From an uncultured Collinsella sp. (GTDB lineage Bacteria; Actinomycetota; Coriobacteriia; Coriobacteriales; Coriobacteriaceae), in contig UQKM01000012.1 of assembly GCA_900541685.1 (NCBI GenBank), positions 1-64,000 of the forward strand: a stretch of 64,000 nucleotides of DNA, read 5' to 3'. Below the pieces are notes generated by a model, which worked only from the letters and a program-made list of their open reading frames with translations, was not told the origin of the DNA and did no database searches. Shown here in pieces: positions 15,135-23,849 of this stretch (position 1 is its first letter; the number at the start of each line of letters is the position of its first letter). The position numbers and the translations under genes were made by a program.

Positions 15135-17816
15135 CTAATCCTCGAGCAAATCCTCGATAAAACCGACGCGGTAGTTCTTGAAGATGACCTCGCCACCGTC
15201 TTGCGTGGCGTCCAGATCGACATCGCCCATGATGCCAAAGTCGTGGTCGCCGTCCTCGTCGGCAAAAATCTGGTGCACGTGCCACACGTGGAGCGCCTTC
15301 TCGTCGGACTCGTCGATCGAGAACATAGCAGAGGAGCGCGCGTCGCCGTCGGTGAGAATCTCCTCGTGCTGCTCGTGGTAAGCGTCGAGTGCTTTTTGCC
15401 AGCGGATCTCGCTCATGCCCCAGTCGTCGTCGAGTTCGCCCAGGTCGCGCACATGCTCGCGGGCGGCAAGAGTCACGCGGCGGAAGAGCGCGTTGCGCAC
15501 CAACAGCGTGCAGCCGCGACGGTCCGCCACGACCTCGTCGATGCCCTGCGGCGGCGTGGCGTCGAGGGCTGCCGGGTTGCCAGCGTTCTCCCACTCGTCT
15601 ACCAAGCTCGAGTCGACCGAGCGCACCACAAAGCCCAGCCACGAGATAATGTCGCGCAGGCGCTCGTCGCGCTTCTCGATGGGTACGGTGCGGTCGAGCG
15701 AACGGTAAGCCTCTGCCAGGTAGCGCAGCAAAATGCCCTCGGAGCGGGCGATGCCGAGCTTTTGAATGTAGCCCTTAAAATCGCTCGCGCTCTCCAGCAT
15801 ATCGCGCAGAACGCTCTTGGGAGAGAGTTGGTAGTCGTTTGCCCAGGGTACTTCCTGGCAGTACTTGTCAAAGGCGGCGTCGAGCAGGTCCTCAAGCGGC
15901 TTTTCGTACGTGACGTCCTGAATACGCTCCAGGCGCTCCTCATACTCGATGCCGTCGGCCTTCATCTCGGCCATAGCGCGATCGCGCGCGGCACGCTCCT
16001 GTGCGCGCAGCACCTGTTTGGGGTCCTCGAGCGTGGCCTCGACCATCGAGATCAGATCCATGGTATAGGTCTCGCTCTCGGGATCGAGCAGCTCCAGCGC
16101 GGCAAGCAAAAACGGTGAGAGCGGCTGGTCGAGCGCAAAGTCCTCGGGCAGGTCGACCGTCAGCGCGTAGTCGATGTCCGGCGCGGCATCAGCCGGAGCG
16201 TCGGGTGCGGGCGGTACCTCGGTGCGCACGACGACCCCGGAGTCGATGAGCGTGGCGAAGATTTCGTCGGCGCGAACCTCGAGCTTAGCCTTTTCTTCGG
16301 GAGTCTGCAGGCTCGTCTCGATGAGGTCGTGTACGCGGGCGCGGGCGTCGCCGCCCTGCTCGACCACGCTAATCACCATGGAGTGTGTGATGCGAAGGCG
16401 CGGCTTGAGCGTTTCGGGCTGCGTCTCGATCAGGCGCTCAAAGGTCTGCTTGTTCCAGGTGACAAAGCCCTCGGGGGCCTTCTTCTTTTTAATCTTGCGG
16501 AGCTTCTTGGGGTCGTCGCCCGCCTTGGCCATGAGCTTGGCGTTCTCGATCTCGTGCTCGGGTGCCTCGGCAATCACCATGCCCTCGGTATCGAAGCCCG
16601 AGCGGCCGGCGCGACCGGCAATCTGATGAAACTCGCGGGCGCGCAGACGACGCATCTTGTAGCCGTCGAACTTGGTGAGCGCGGTGAGCACCACGGTATG
16701 GATGGGCACGTTGATACCGACGCCGAGCGTATCGGTGCCGCAGATGACGGGCAACAGGCCCTGTTGTGCCAAGCGCTCGACCAGCAGACGATAGCGCGGC
16801 AACATGCCAGCATGGTGCACGCCGACGCCGCATCCGAGCAAGCGCTTAAGAATCTTGCCAAAGGCCGTCGAGAAGCTCGTGCCCTTGGCCGCCTCCTTGA
16901 TGGCCCCACGCTGCTCCTTGCTGGCAATACCAAAGTTGGCGAGGGATTGCGCCGTCGCAAGTGCGGCGTCCTGGCTAAAGTGCACGATGTAGAGCGGGGC
17001 CTCGCCGCGGCGCATTGCGAGCTCGACCGTGCCCTCGAGGGAGGTCGTCACGTAGTCGTAGCTCAGCGGCACGGGGCGTGGGGCATCGACGACCAGATCG
17101 CACGCGGCGCCGGTGTGCTCCTCGAGTGAGGCGGCGATCGCGGTGACATCGCCGAGCGTGGCGCTCATGAGCATGAATTGTGTGTGAGGCAGGGTGAGCA
17201 GCGGTACCTGCCAGGCCCAACCGCGATCGGGGTCGGCAAAGTAGTGGAACTCGTCCATGGCGACGCAGCCCACATCGGCATCTTCGCCCTCGCGCAGTGC
17301 GTCGTTAGCAAGGATCTCTGCCGTGCAGCAGATGACGGGCGCTTTAGTATTGATATGCGTGTCGCCGGTGATCATACCGACGTTATCGCGGCCGAGCACC
17401 TGTACCAGGTCGAAGAACTTTTCGCTGACCAAGGCTTTGATGGGGGCCGTGTAATAGCAGCGCTTGCCCTGCGCCATGCCCATAAAGAGCATGCCCAGCG
17501 CGACGAGCGATTTGCCCGATCCGGTCGGTGTGCCCAAAATGACGTGATCGCCGGCAGCCAGGTCCATGAGGGCCTCTTCTTGGTGATCCCACAGCTCGAT
17601 GCCGCGGTCGCTCGTCCATTCAAAGAAGCGTTCGAAGGCCTGATCGGCCGTGAGCCACGGTTCGGGCTCACTGCCGTCTTCGGGCTCCCACCAGGTGGGG
17701 GAGAGCGCGCCGAGCGAGCCGAACTCGGCCTCGGTTCCCGTGCCGCCCGAGAATGAGCTGGCGGCGCCGGCGCCCGAGACGGTGCTGGCGGCGGTATCTG
17801 TCGTGGTCTGTGCCAT
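15135..17816 (-). CDS. Ski2/Mtr4-like DEAD/DEAH helicase with DUF3516 domain
   Basis: This 893-aa superfamily 2 helicase shows GTPTGSGKS (Walker A, 95-103), DEFH in place of DEVH, MSATLGD, and the motif VI core QIAGRAGRSG. The C-terminal third matches the actinobacterial DUF3516 extension. Relatives of this kind are thought to be RNA helicases resembling Mtr4/Ski2, which feed RNA-decay machines; direct evidence in bacteria is limited. An in-frame ATG 33 bp upstream is possible, but 17816 follows a GAGAGAAAG run. Its upstream region holds copy C of the 117-bp element, then trmB on the same strand. Confidence 0.88.
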   Translation of the reverse strand: MAQTTTDTAASTVSGAGAASSFSGGTGTEAEFGSLGALSPTWWEPEDGSEPEPWLTADQAFERFFEWTSDRGIELWDHQEEALMDLAAGDHVILGTPTGSGKSLVALGMLFMGMAQGKRCYYTAPIKALVSEKFFDLVQVLGRDNVGMITGDTHINTKAPVICCTAEILANDALREGEDADVGCVAMDEFHYFADPDRGWAWQVPLLTLPHTQFMLMSATLGDVTAIAASLEEHTGAACDLVVDAPRPVPLSYDYVTTSLEGTVELAMRRGEAPLYIVHFSQDAALATAQSLANFGIASKEQRGAIKEAAKGTSFSTAFGKILKRLLGCGVGVHHAGMLPRYRLLVERLAQQGLLPVICGTDTLGVGINVPIHTVVLTALTKFDGYKMRRLRAREFHQIAGRAGRSGFDTEGMVIAEAPEHEIENAKLMAKAGDDPKKLRKIKKKKAPEGFVTWNKQTFERLIETQPETLKPRLRITHSMVISVVEQGGDARARVHDLIETSLQTPEEKAKLEVRADEIFATLIDSGVVVRTEVPPAPDAPADAAPDIDYALTVDLPEDFALDQPLSPFLLAALELLDPESETYTMDLISMVEATLEDPKQVLRAQERAARDRAMAEMKADGIEYEERLERIQDVTYEKPLEDLLDAAFDKYCQEVPWANDYQLSPKSVLRDMLESASDFKGYIQKLGIARSEGILLRYLAEAYRSLDRTVPIEKRDERLRDIISWLGFVVRSVDSSLVDEWENAGNPAALDATPPQGIDEVVADRRGCTLLVRNALFRRVTLAAREHVRDLGELDDDWGMSEIRWQKALDAYHEQHEEILTDGDARSSAMFSIDESDEKALHVWHVHQIFADEDGDHDFGIMGDVDLDATQDGGEVIFKNYRVGFIEDLLED

Positions 17817-17942
17817 GTGTGGTTGCTTTCTCTCGCGATTGTCCGCCAACTATTATGGCGTAGCGGCGGCGCGGGGTGCCAGCGCGCGAGAAAATGCAGG
17901 AAATGGGCGTTCTGCCCAGCCGTTTGGTGCAGTAGCCAGCTA

Positions 17943-18059
17943 AGTGAGTAGACTTTTTGCGATATCGCGAGCACATGGCTTTTGCGCAAGGGCTCTACCT
18001 GCGGTTTTAGTTTTCGCTATGCGGGTTGTGCTTGGCTATTGCTAAATAGTCTACTCACT
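17943..18059. repeat. 117-bp TA-flanked inverted-repeat element, copy C
   Basis: It has the same 117-bp length and AGTGAGTAGACT termini as copies A and B, flanked by TA on both sides (17941-17942, 18060-18061). ACCTGCGGTTTT is at 17997-18008, the same offset of 54 bases. The rest of the interior has diverged strongly from A and B. It lies between trmB and the helicase gene, downstream of trmB on the minus strand. Confidence 0.88.
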
Positions 18060-18127
18060 TAGGTTTGAGGACCGTTCGCTGGCGCTTATTTGCGCTTGTT
18101 TGCCGATGCCGCGACCATCAGAAGCCC

Positions 18128-18967
18128 CTAGGACTCCTGCGGTAAGCGCTTCTTGCCCTTGCGGGCGCGGTTTCTAAAGTTCTCGACGGCTTCTTCCATG
18201 CCCAGAGGCACATAGGTGAGCTCATCGAGGTTATCGGGCAGGTAGCAGGCAAGACTTTGCTCCTGCATGTGACCCGCCGTGAGCACATCGTCACTGGGAT
18301 GTGCGCCGGGTGTGGCGCAAATGCCATAGACGACGGCACCCATCTCGCGCGTGCGGCGCTCGTATTCGGTCTCGGGGTGCTCGGGATGGTCGCGGCGGAC
18401 GTCGTCGCTTACCCAAAGCGTGTCGTAGCCTGCCGCAGCAAACTGCCCCAAGGCGTAGTCGCGCAATGGCTTACTGTCGGTTCGCAGTGTGACGGTGGCA
18501 CCGGCTGAAAAGAGCGGACGGTACAGCATTAGGTGGTCGACATGGACGAGTCGCTTTTTGGCGTACTTGGCCTTGGGCTGCGGCGTGGGAAAGTTGATGG
18601 TGATGGCATCGAGCTCGCCTGCGGCAAATAGCTGCGACAGCGATGCGGCACCTCGGGGCAGGACGAGTGCGTTGGACAGCCCCTGCTCGCAGATTTTCTG
18701 TGCGGCATAGGCGATGCAGATGGGCTCCTGGTCCATACCGATAAAGAGCGTGTCGGGCTCGTGGGCCGCGCGCTCTACAAGGTACGTTCCCTTGCCACAG
18801 CCAAGGTCCAGGTGAAGGTGTTCGAAAGGCTTGCTGCCTGCGGGCGCACAGGCCTTGCGCCAATCTCCGGCATAGGCCTCGGGGCTCGTCTCAATCGAAT
18901 CGGCGTAGCGTTCCAGACGCTCCTCGAGCACAAAGTTCTTAGGCGTGCGAACGTGGACGGCTCCCAT
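18128..18967 (-). CDS. trmB: tRNA (guanine46-N7)-methyltransferase, TrmB-like
   Basis: TrmB transfers a methyl group from S-adenosylmethionine to N7 of guanosine 46 in the tRNA variable loop. The 279-aa protein shows the SAM-binding loop DLGCGKG (54-60), an acidic residue after the second strand (MDQEP) and the C-terminal TEYERR motif. The usual FPDPWPK-type signature is replaced by FPTPQPK (126-132), losing the conserved Asp and Trp; KKRLVH then follows as expected. The family is clear, but this change at a normally conserved site is odd. The minus-strand Trm9-like gene lies 118 bp away on the upstream side. Confidence 0.85.
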   Translation of the reverse strand: MGAVHVRTPKNFVLEERLERYADSIETSPEAYAGDWRKACAPAGSKPFEHLHLDLGCGKGTYLVERAAHEPDTLFIGMDQEPICIAYAAQKICEQGLSNALVLPRGAASLSQLFAAGELDAITINFPTPQPKAKYAKKRLVHVDHLMLYRPLFSAGATVTLRTDSKPLRDYALGQFAAAGYDTLWVSDDVRRDHPEHPETEYERRTREMGAVVYGICATPGAHPSDDVLTAGHMQEQSLACYLPDNLDELTYVPLGMEEAVENFRNRARKGKKRLPQES

Positions 18968-19085
18968 GAGGCTCCTTGGTCATAAATATGGAACGCATAG
19001 CTGCGCGTTCCGTCAATTGGTTGAAATAGGGTGGACATAGTTTGCCCGAAAGATGCGGTGCGTCCCGGCGGCGAGTCGCCGATAC

Positions 19086-19958
19086 CTACAGGCGCTTGAG
19101 AATCACATAGCGGTTGAGCTCGCCGCTGCGACCGTCGGCATGGAAGCGTTCAAGCTCGCGCACGGGGACCTCGCCGCTCTTGTAGAACGTACGCACGCCG
19201 CGCACCAGGTCGGTGATCTGCTGATCGTCAAAGTGATGACAATAGCGGTAGGCGTGGCGGTCGTTTTGCCAGCCAATGAGGTGGTCACCGGCTTCAAACT
19301 GCGCGGAATCGTAACCCTCAAACGGCGGGGTGAGCTCGGCGCGGGCCTCGGCGCGAACGGCTTTGCGCGCCATGCGCTCGTCGTTCATAAACTCCCAAAA
19401 GCTGATGGCGATGATGCCGCCTGGGCGCGTCTGGCGCACCAGAGCGTCGAGCACGCGTACGCGGTACTCGCACGACGGCACGTGGTGCATAAATCCAAAG
19501 CAGACCGAGATGTCGGCGAGCGGGGCGTCGAAAAGCACGTCGGGTGTCTCGGCGGGGTTGAGCTTCATAAGGGCATCGAGCACGTCGAGTTCCTGGAAGT
19601 GCAGGTTGGGAATGCGCAGGGCGTGACCATGTGCATCGATGGCCAGGTCTTGGCACGAGTCGACGCCATAGAACTCAAACGGGCAGCTGGCATCTGCCGA
19701 GGGATTTGCACCGTCGACGCCCTTGGCGGCAAGTGCGCCGCCGGCGGCAAAGTTCTCGAATCGCATATTGCCGCAGGCAAGGTCGAAGACGCGGACGGGA
19801 TGCTCGATCGTGGCCACATCGAGCTGATCAAGCGCGATGTCCATGGTGCGCACCCAGCCGGGCCACGGGGCCTGGCGCGTATCGGAAAAGGAGGCGGAGT
19901 GCTCGCGATAGAACGTATTGTTGAGCTGGATGAGCGATGAGGCGAAATCGCGGTTCAC
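19086..19958 (-). CDS. Trm9-like class I methyltransferase (predicted tRNA wobble-uridine methylase)
   Basis: This 290-aa SAM-dependent methyltransferase resembles the eukaryotic Trm9/ALKBH8 methyltransferase. FYREHSASFSDTRQAPWP (16-33) parallels the family's N-terminal pattern of FS-x-TR-xx-PWP. DLACGN (59-64) is the SAM loop, FMHHV (156-160) corresponds to the VHH segment, and RPGGIIAISFWEF follows. Trm9 methylates 5-carboxymethyluridine at tRNA position 34, the product of Elp3; an elp3 gene lies 2 kb away. The GTG start at 19958 has GGAGGGAG upstream. The substrate is inferred from these resemblances. A Trm112-like partner was not seen in the window. Confidence 0.75.
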   Translation of the reverse strand: MNRDFASSLIQLNNTFYREHSASFSDTRQAPWPGWVRTMDIALDQLDVATIEHPVRVFDLACGNMRFENFAAGGALAAKGVDGANPSADASCPFEFYGVDSCQDLAIDAHGHALRIPNLHFQELDVLDALMKLNPAETPDVLFDAPLADISVCFGFMHHVPSCEYRVRVLDALVRQTRPGGIIAISFWEFMNDERMARKAVRAEARAELTPPFEGYDSAQFEAGDHLIGWQNDRHAYRYCHHFDDQQITDLVRGVRTFYKSGEVPVRELERFHADGRSGELNRYVILKRL

Positions 19959-20225
19959 GGCGCGGGACTCCCTCCGTTGGCGGTGCGGAATAAACAATAC
20001 GACCATACTACCGTTAGCGCCGCAACGGGGACAACCGAGCCGTGGGTTATTGCTTTGTTTGGACACATTTCCGCAGCTCATATGTGCCCGCAACCGCCGG
20101 TTGTCAAAAATCTCACTAGAATAGGTGGCATGCTTTTGGCGGTGGCGGATAGATTTTTAACTGTGCAAGGCGCCTTAAGAACAAAAACGGTCCGGCTGCA
20201 CGGCTGGCATCACATAGGAGGAACC

Positions 20226-20948
20226 ATGAATGTAGAAACTGCGCAGCGGCTCGCCGACCTTCGTCGCAGCAAAGGTTTTAGCCAAGAAGGGCTGGCACGA
20301 AAGCTGGGACTGTCGCGCCAGGCGGTCAGTAAATGGGAACGCGCGGAGAGCTCGCCCGATACCGAGAACCTGATCTCGCTCGCCAAACTCTATGGCGTGA
20401 GCCTGGACGAGCTGCTCAATCCGAGCGACGAGATTGAGGACGATATCGAGTTTGAGAACGAGGACCGCGCCCGTCAGCGCGAGGCCGAGGCGGCAGAGCG
20501 CGCCCGCACCCACGAGGCGGCGGCACGCGCCACGGAGGCAGCTACGCAGGCGAGTGATGCTGCGGCCAAGGCGGCGCAGGCGGCGAGCTGGAGTGCACAG
20601 GCTGCCAATGCGGCGACGGCTCAGGTGACGGGTGCCGGTGCGAGCAGCGTGACTCCGGTGAAGGGCCCGTTTCAGTCGTTCCCGTATTGGGCCGTGTGCT
20701 GGCTGCTGTTCTTTTTACTGATGTTCCTGGTTGGTGCCAGCCCCTTTCCCGCACTGATCTTCTTTACGATTCCCATCTATCACTGGGTGGCGCGTGCGCT
20801 CGATGGCGATTGGGCGCGCGGGGATATTCAGGTTGGTACGGCGCCGGCGGTCGCTAGGACTAAGGGGGAGGACGTTTCCACAGCGGTTGACGCTGACATG
20901 GCTACCGCGACCACCGCTGAGCCGATTGCCAAAGAGGGTGATGAATGA
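20226..20948 (+). CDS. XRE-family regulator with C-terminal membrane segments
   Basis: This 240-aa protein has an N-terminal helix-turn-helix of the XRE/Cro type (residues 4-60, with SRQAVSKWERAESSPDTENL) and an Ala-rich helical linker (about 80-140). Two hydrophobic segments (about 152-187) should anchor it in the membrane. AGGAGG lies close to the ATG. The next gene, a DUF4097 membrane protein, overlaps by 4 bp (ATGA), so the two are co-translated. A membrane-bound DNA-binding protein coupled to an external beta-strand protein suggests an envelope-stress sensor and regulator pair; this is inferred. Confidence 0.85.
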   Translation: MNVETAQRLADLRRSKGFSQEGLARKLGLSRQAVSKWERAESSPDTENLISLAKLYGVSLDELLNPSDEIEDDIEFENEDRARQREAEAAERARTHEAAARATEAATQASDAAAKAAQAASWSAQAANAATAQVTGAGASSVTPVKGPFQSFPYWAVCWLLFFLLMFLVGASPFPALIFFTIPIYHWVARALDGDWARGDIQVGTAPAVARTKGEDVSTAVDADMATATTAEPIAKEGDE

Positions 20949-21844
20949 TGAAGCTCTCGCATGAGTCTAAGAGGCGCTTGGGCATTGGCATCGGAGCGTT
21001 TGTGCTTATCATTGGACTTGTCTTTGGCACTTCGCGGACTTTGATTCATTTTGATGGACCGTGGGATTTCGACGATGTCGTATCCGGCTTGTTTGGTATG
21101 GCCGATGTGGTTGACGAGGACGATGTTTTGGATGACGGTATTTACTCCGCTCAGTCTCAAAAGCTTTCGAGTGAAACCTTCGATGCCGACTCATTCCAGT
21201 CCCTTGACCTGGATGTGACGTCGGGCACGGTCGATATCAAGTGCGTTTCCGATGGACCGGTGCGTGTCATCGAGAGTGGTCGCGTTGCAAAAGGAGTAAC
21301 TGCTTACGATGCTGCCACTCAAAATCTGGCCGAGATTAGGGGCTCTACGCTCAAGATTAACCAGTTCGACTGCGATGACGAGCGTGCGCTTGACCGTACG
21401 GTCACCATCGAGCTGCCGCGCGAGCTTGCCGATAACATGATGGACATTTCGGCGAATGTGGGGTCGGGGGATCTGACGATCACGGACATTGCGTGCCACG
21501 ACTTCGATTTGACGTTGGGCTCGGGAGACGTCGAGTTCGCGGGCACTGTAACCGACACCCTGAATGCCAAGGTCGGTTCTGGCGATGTGACGTTCGAGCT
21601 CTACCAGGCCCCCGCGAAGTCGATGGACGTATGCGTGGACTCGGGCGATGTGGAGATAACGGTTCCGAACTCTACGGGCTTTAAGGCGAGCCTCACCGTG
21701 GGCAGCGGTGACTTCGAGAGCGATTTCCTTCCGCTTGGCTACGATGGCGAGACCATATTGAATCTTGAATTCGACAACGGTGATAAGTCAGCCACGTATC
21801 GTTTTAAGGTCGGTTCGGGCGACATGTCGTTTGATCCGGAGTGA
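20945..21844 (+). CDS. DUF4097-family membrane-anchored beta-strand protein
   Basis: This protein of about 299 aa has one N-terminal transmembrane helix (about residues 12-36) and an extracytoplasmic region with repeated GSGD-containing strands (NVGSGDLTI, TLGSGDVEF, KVGSGDVTF, TVGSGDFES, KVGSGDMSF). These repeats are the hallmark of DUF4097/LiaF-like right-handed beta structures. It overlaps the XRE regulator gene by 4 bp. Family members are often part of envelope-stress modules, but their ligands are unknown. A strong terminator follows. Confidence 0.85.
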   Translation: MMKLSHESKRRLGIGIGAFVLIIGLVFGTSRTLIHFDGPWDFDDVVSGLFGMADVVDEDDVLDDGIYSAQSQKLSSETFDADSFQSLDLDVTSGTVDIKCVSDGPVRVIESGRVAKGVTAYDAATQNLAEIRGSTLKINQFDCDDERALDRTVTIELPRELADNMMDISANVGSGDLTITDIACHDFDLTLGSGDVEFAGTVTDTLNAKVGSGDVTFELYQAPAKSMDVCVDSGDVEITVPNSTGFKASLTVGSGDFESDFLPLGYDGETILNLEFDNGDKSATYRFKVGSGDMSFDPE

Positions 21845-21889
21845 TATGCGGTTTTCGGAGATCGGTACATATAGGCACGCTCTTTGATG

Positions 21890-21926
21890 GAGGCGCCGGA
21901 GCCGTGATGGGCTCCGGCGCCTTTGC
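21890..21926 (+). terminator. Intrinsic terminator after the XRE-DUF4097 pair
   Basis: AGGCGCCGGAGCC (21891-21903) pairs with GGCTCCGGCGCCT (21910-21922) around a 6-nt loop, followed by a short T-rich stretch. It separates the pair from elp3. Confidence 0.85.
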
Positions 21927-21941
21927 CTTTACAATGGGGGC

Positions 21942-23849
21942 ATGGAACAGATTATCTTGAACATACTCGAGGCTCTGCGTCGCGGCGAGACCGTGGACGA
22001 CAAAGTGCTCGTCAAACTGATACATGCCGAGGCGCGCCGTGAGGGTGCCGACAAACGCGATTTGGCCAAGCGCCGTCTGCTGCCGTTCTACCAGCGGGTT
22101 AAACGTGAGGAGCCGACTCGGTGGGCTGCCTGGAATGTTGATGCCGAGTTGGAGCGTCAACTGCTGCGGGTGTTGCGCATGAAGCCGCGCCGCACGGCTT
22201 CGGGCGTGGCGACTATTACCGTCATCACCAAGCCGTGGCCGTGCTCGGGCGATTGCCTGTTTTGCCCCAACGACCTGCGCATGCCCAAGAGCTATCTGCA
22301 CGCTGAGCCGGCGTGTGCCCGTGCGGAGCAAAACTGCTTCGATCCGTATCTGCAGGTGAGTGCCCGTTTGACGGCGCTTTCGCAGATGGGTCATGCGACC
22401 GACAAGATAGAGCTTATCGTGCTCGGTGGCACCTGGAGTGACTATCCACAAGGGTATCAGGCATGGTTTATGTCGGAGCTTTTCCGTGCGCTCAATGACG
22501 ATGCCGTCGCCGGCGTTGCGGCAAACCCCATGTTGGCGCGTCCGGGCATCAGTCGTGCCGAGGCGGGGCGCCTGCTCGATGACGCTCCCGCCGATGCCCT
22601 GCCGCCGGTGGTAACAGGGCGCCGCGGGCGCTATCGGGCTGCCGGCATTGCGACAGACGAGGCTGAGCTTGCTGCCGGCGTTGCCGACGAGCAGGAGCGT
22701 GTGGATGCTGCCGTGGGCGGCTATAACCGCGCAGTGCGTCGTCTGTACGGCCCCGGTACGCCGTGGGGCGAGGTCGCCGTGTGGCAGACAGCAACGATGG
22801 AAGAGCTCGAGCGGCAGCAACGAATCAACGAGACGGCGAAGCATCGCGTGGTGGGACTCGTTATCGAGACGCGCCCCGATGCCGTAACGCCGCAGGCCCT
22901 CACGCTCATCCGCCGCCTGGGCTGCACCAAGATCCAGATGGGTATTCAGAGTCTCGACCAACATTTGCTCGATATCAACGAGCGCCGCATTTCGGTGGCG
23001 CAGATCGAGCGGGCGTTTTCGCTCGCGCGCCTGTTTGGCTTTAAGATCCACGCTCATTTTATGCTCAACTTGCTGGGCGCCACACCCGAGGGGGACAAGC
23101 GCGACTACGAGCGCTTTATGACCGAAGGGGCCTTTATGCCCGACGAGGTCAAAGTCTACCCGTGTGCGCTCATCGAGGGCTCGCGTCTGGTGGGCTGCTA
23201 TGAGCGCGGCGAGTGGCGCCCCTATTCCGAGGAAGAGCTGCTCGATGTGTTGGCCGACGACATCGTGGTGACGCCGGCGTTCTGCCGTATCAGTCGCATG
23301 ATCCGCGACTTTAGCTCCGATGACATCATGGTGGGCAACAAGAAGCCCAACCTGCGTCAGCTCGTCGAAAACCGCTTGGCTGCTCGTGGGGAAGGCGCGA
23401 CGGTGCGCGAGATTCGCTATCGCGAGATCAGCACGGCGGGTGCCGACTTGGATGAGCTGACCCTTGACGAGGAGGTGGCGTACGAGACGCCGGTGACGCA
23501 CGAGCGCTTTTTGCAGTGGGTGACGCCGCAGGGCAAGATCGCGGGTTTTTTGCGCCTGTCGCTGCCCGATCGTACTTTTGTTGCCACACATGCGGACGAG
23601 TTGCCGACGATGCCGGACGAGGCGATGATTCGCGAGGTACACGTGTATGGCATGGCGGCGCGCGTGGGGGATCAAGGCCAGGCAGCCCAGCACCATGGAT
23701 TGGGGCGTTTGCTCGTAGAGCGTGCGTGCGAGATTGCCCGGGATGCGGGTTATGCACGCATCAACGTGATCAGCGCGATTGGTACGCGCGAGTACTATCG
23801 CCATTTGGGTTTTTACGACCATGGACTCTATCTGCAAAAGGAGCTCTAA
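21942..23849 (+). CDS. elp3: Elp3-like radical SAM tRNA uridine-34 carboxymethyltransferase
   Basis: Elp3 uses a radical SAM centre and acetyl-CoA to install a carboxymethyl group on C5 of wobble uridine 34. The 635-aa protein has an N-terminal tRNA-binding region, a radical SAM domain with Cys101, Cys105 and Cys108 (KPWPCSGDCLFCPNDLRMPKS), and a C-terminal GNAT acetyltransferase-like domain (HGLGRLLVERACEIARDAG, ending EYYRHLGFYDHG). Elp3 is universal in eukaryotes and archaea but sporadic in bacteria, where it works alone without Elongator. A Trm9-like methyltransferase gene lies 2 kb upstream on the other strand. A methyltransferase-fold gene begins immediately after the stop. Confidence 0.93.
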   Translation: MEQIILNILEALRRGETVDDKVLVKLIHAEARREGADKRDLAKRRLLPFYQRVKREEPTRWAAWNVDAELERQLLRVLRMKPRRTASGVATITVITKPWPCSGDCLFCPNDLRMPKSYLHAEPACARAEQNCFDPYLQVSARLTALSQMGHATDKIELIVLGGTWSDYPQGYQAWFMSELFRALNDDAVAGVAANPMLARPGISRAEAGRLLDDAPADALPPVVTGRRGRYRAAGIATDEAELAAGVADEQERVDAAVGGYNRAVRRLYGPGTPWGEVAVWQTATMEELERQQRINETAKHRVVGLVIETRPDAVTPQALTLIRRLGCTKIQMGIQSLDQHLLDINERRISVAQIERAFSLARLFGFKIHAHFMLNLLGATPEGDKRDYERFMTEGAFMPDEVKVYPCALIEGSRLVGCYERGEWRPYSEEELLDVLADDIVVTPAFCRISRMIRDFSSDDIMVGNKKPNLRQLVENRLAARGEGATVREIRYREISTAGADLDELTLDEEVAYETPVTHERFLQWVTPQGKIAGFLRLSLPDRTFVATHADELPTMPDEAMIREVHVYGMAARVGDQGQAAQHHGLGRLLVERACEIARDAGYARINVISAIGTREYYRHLGFYDHGLYLQKEL

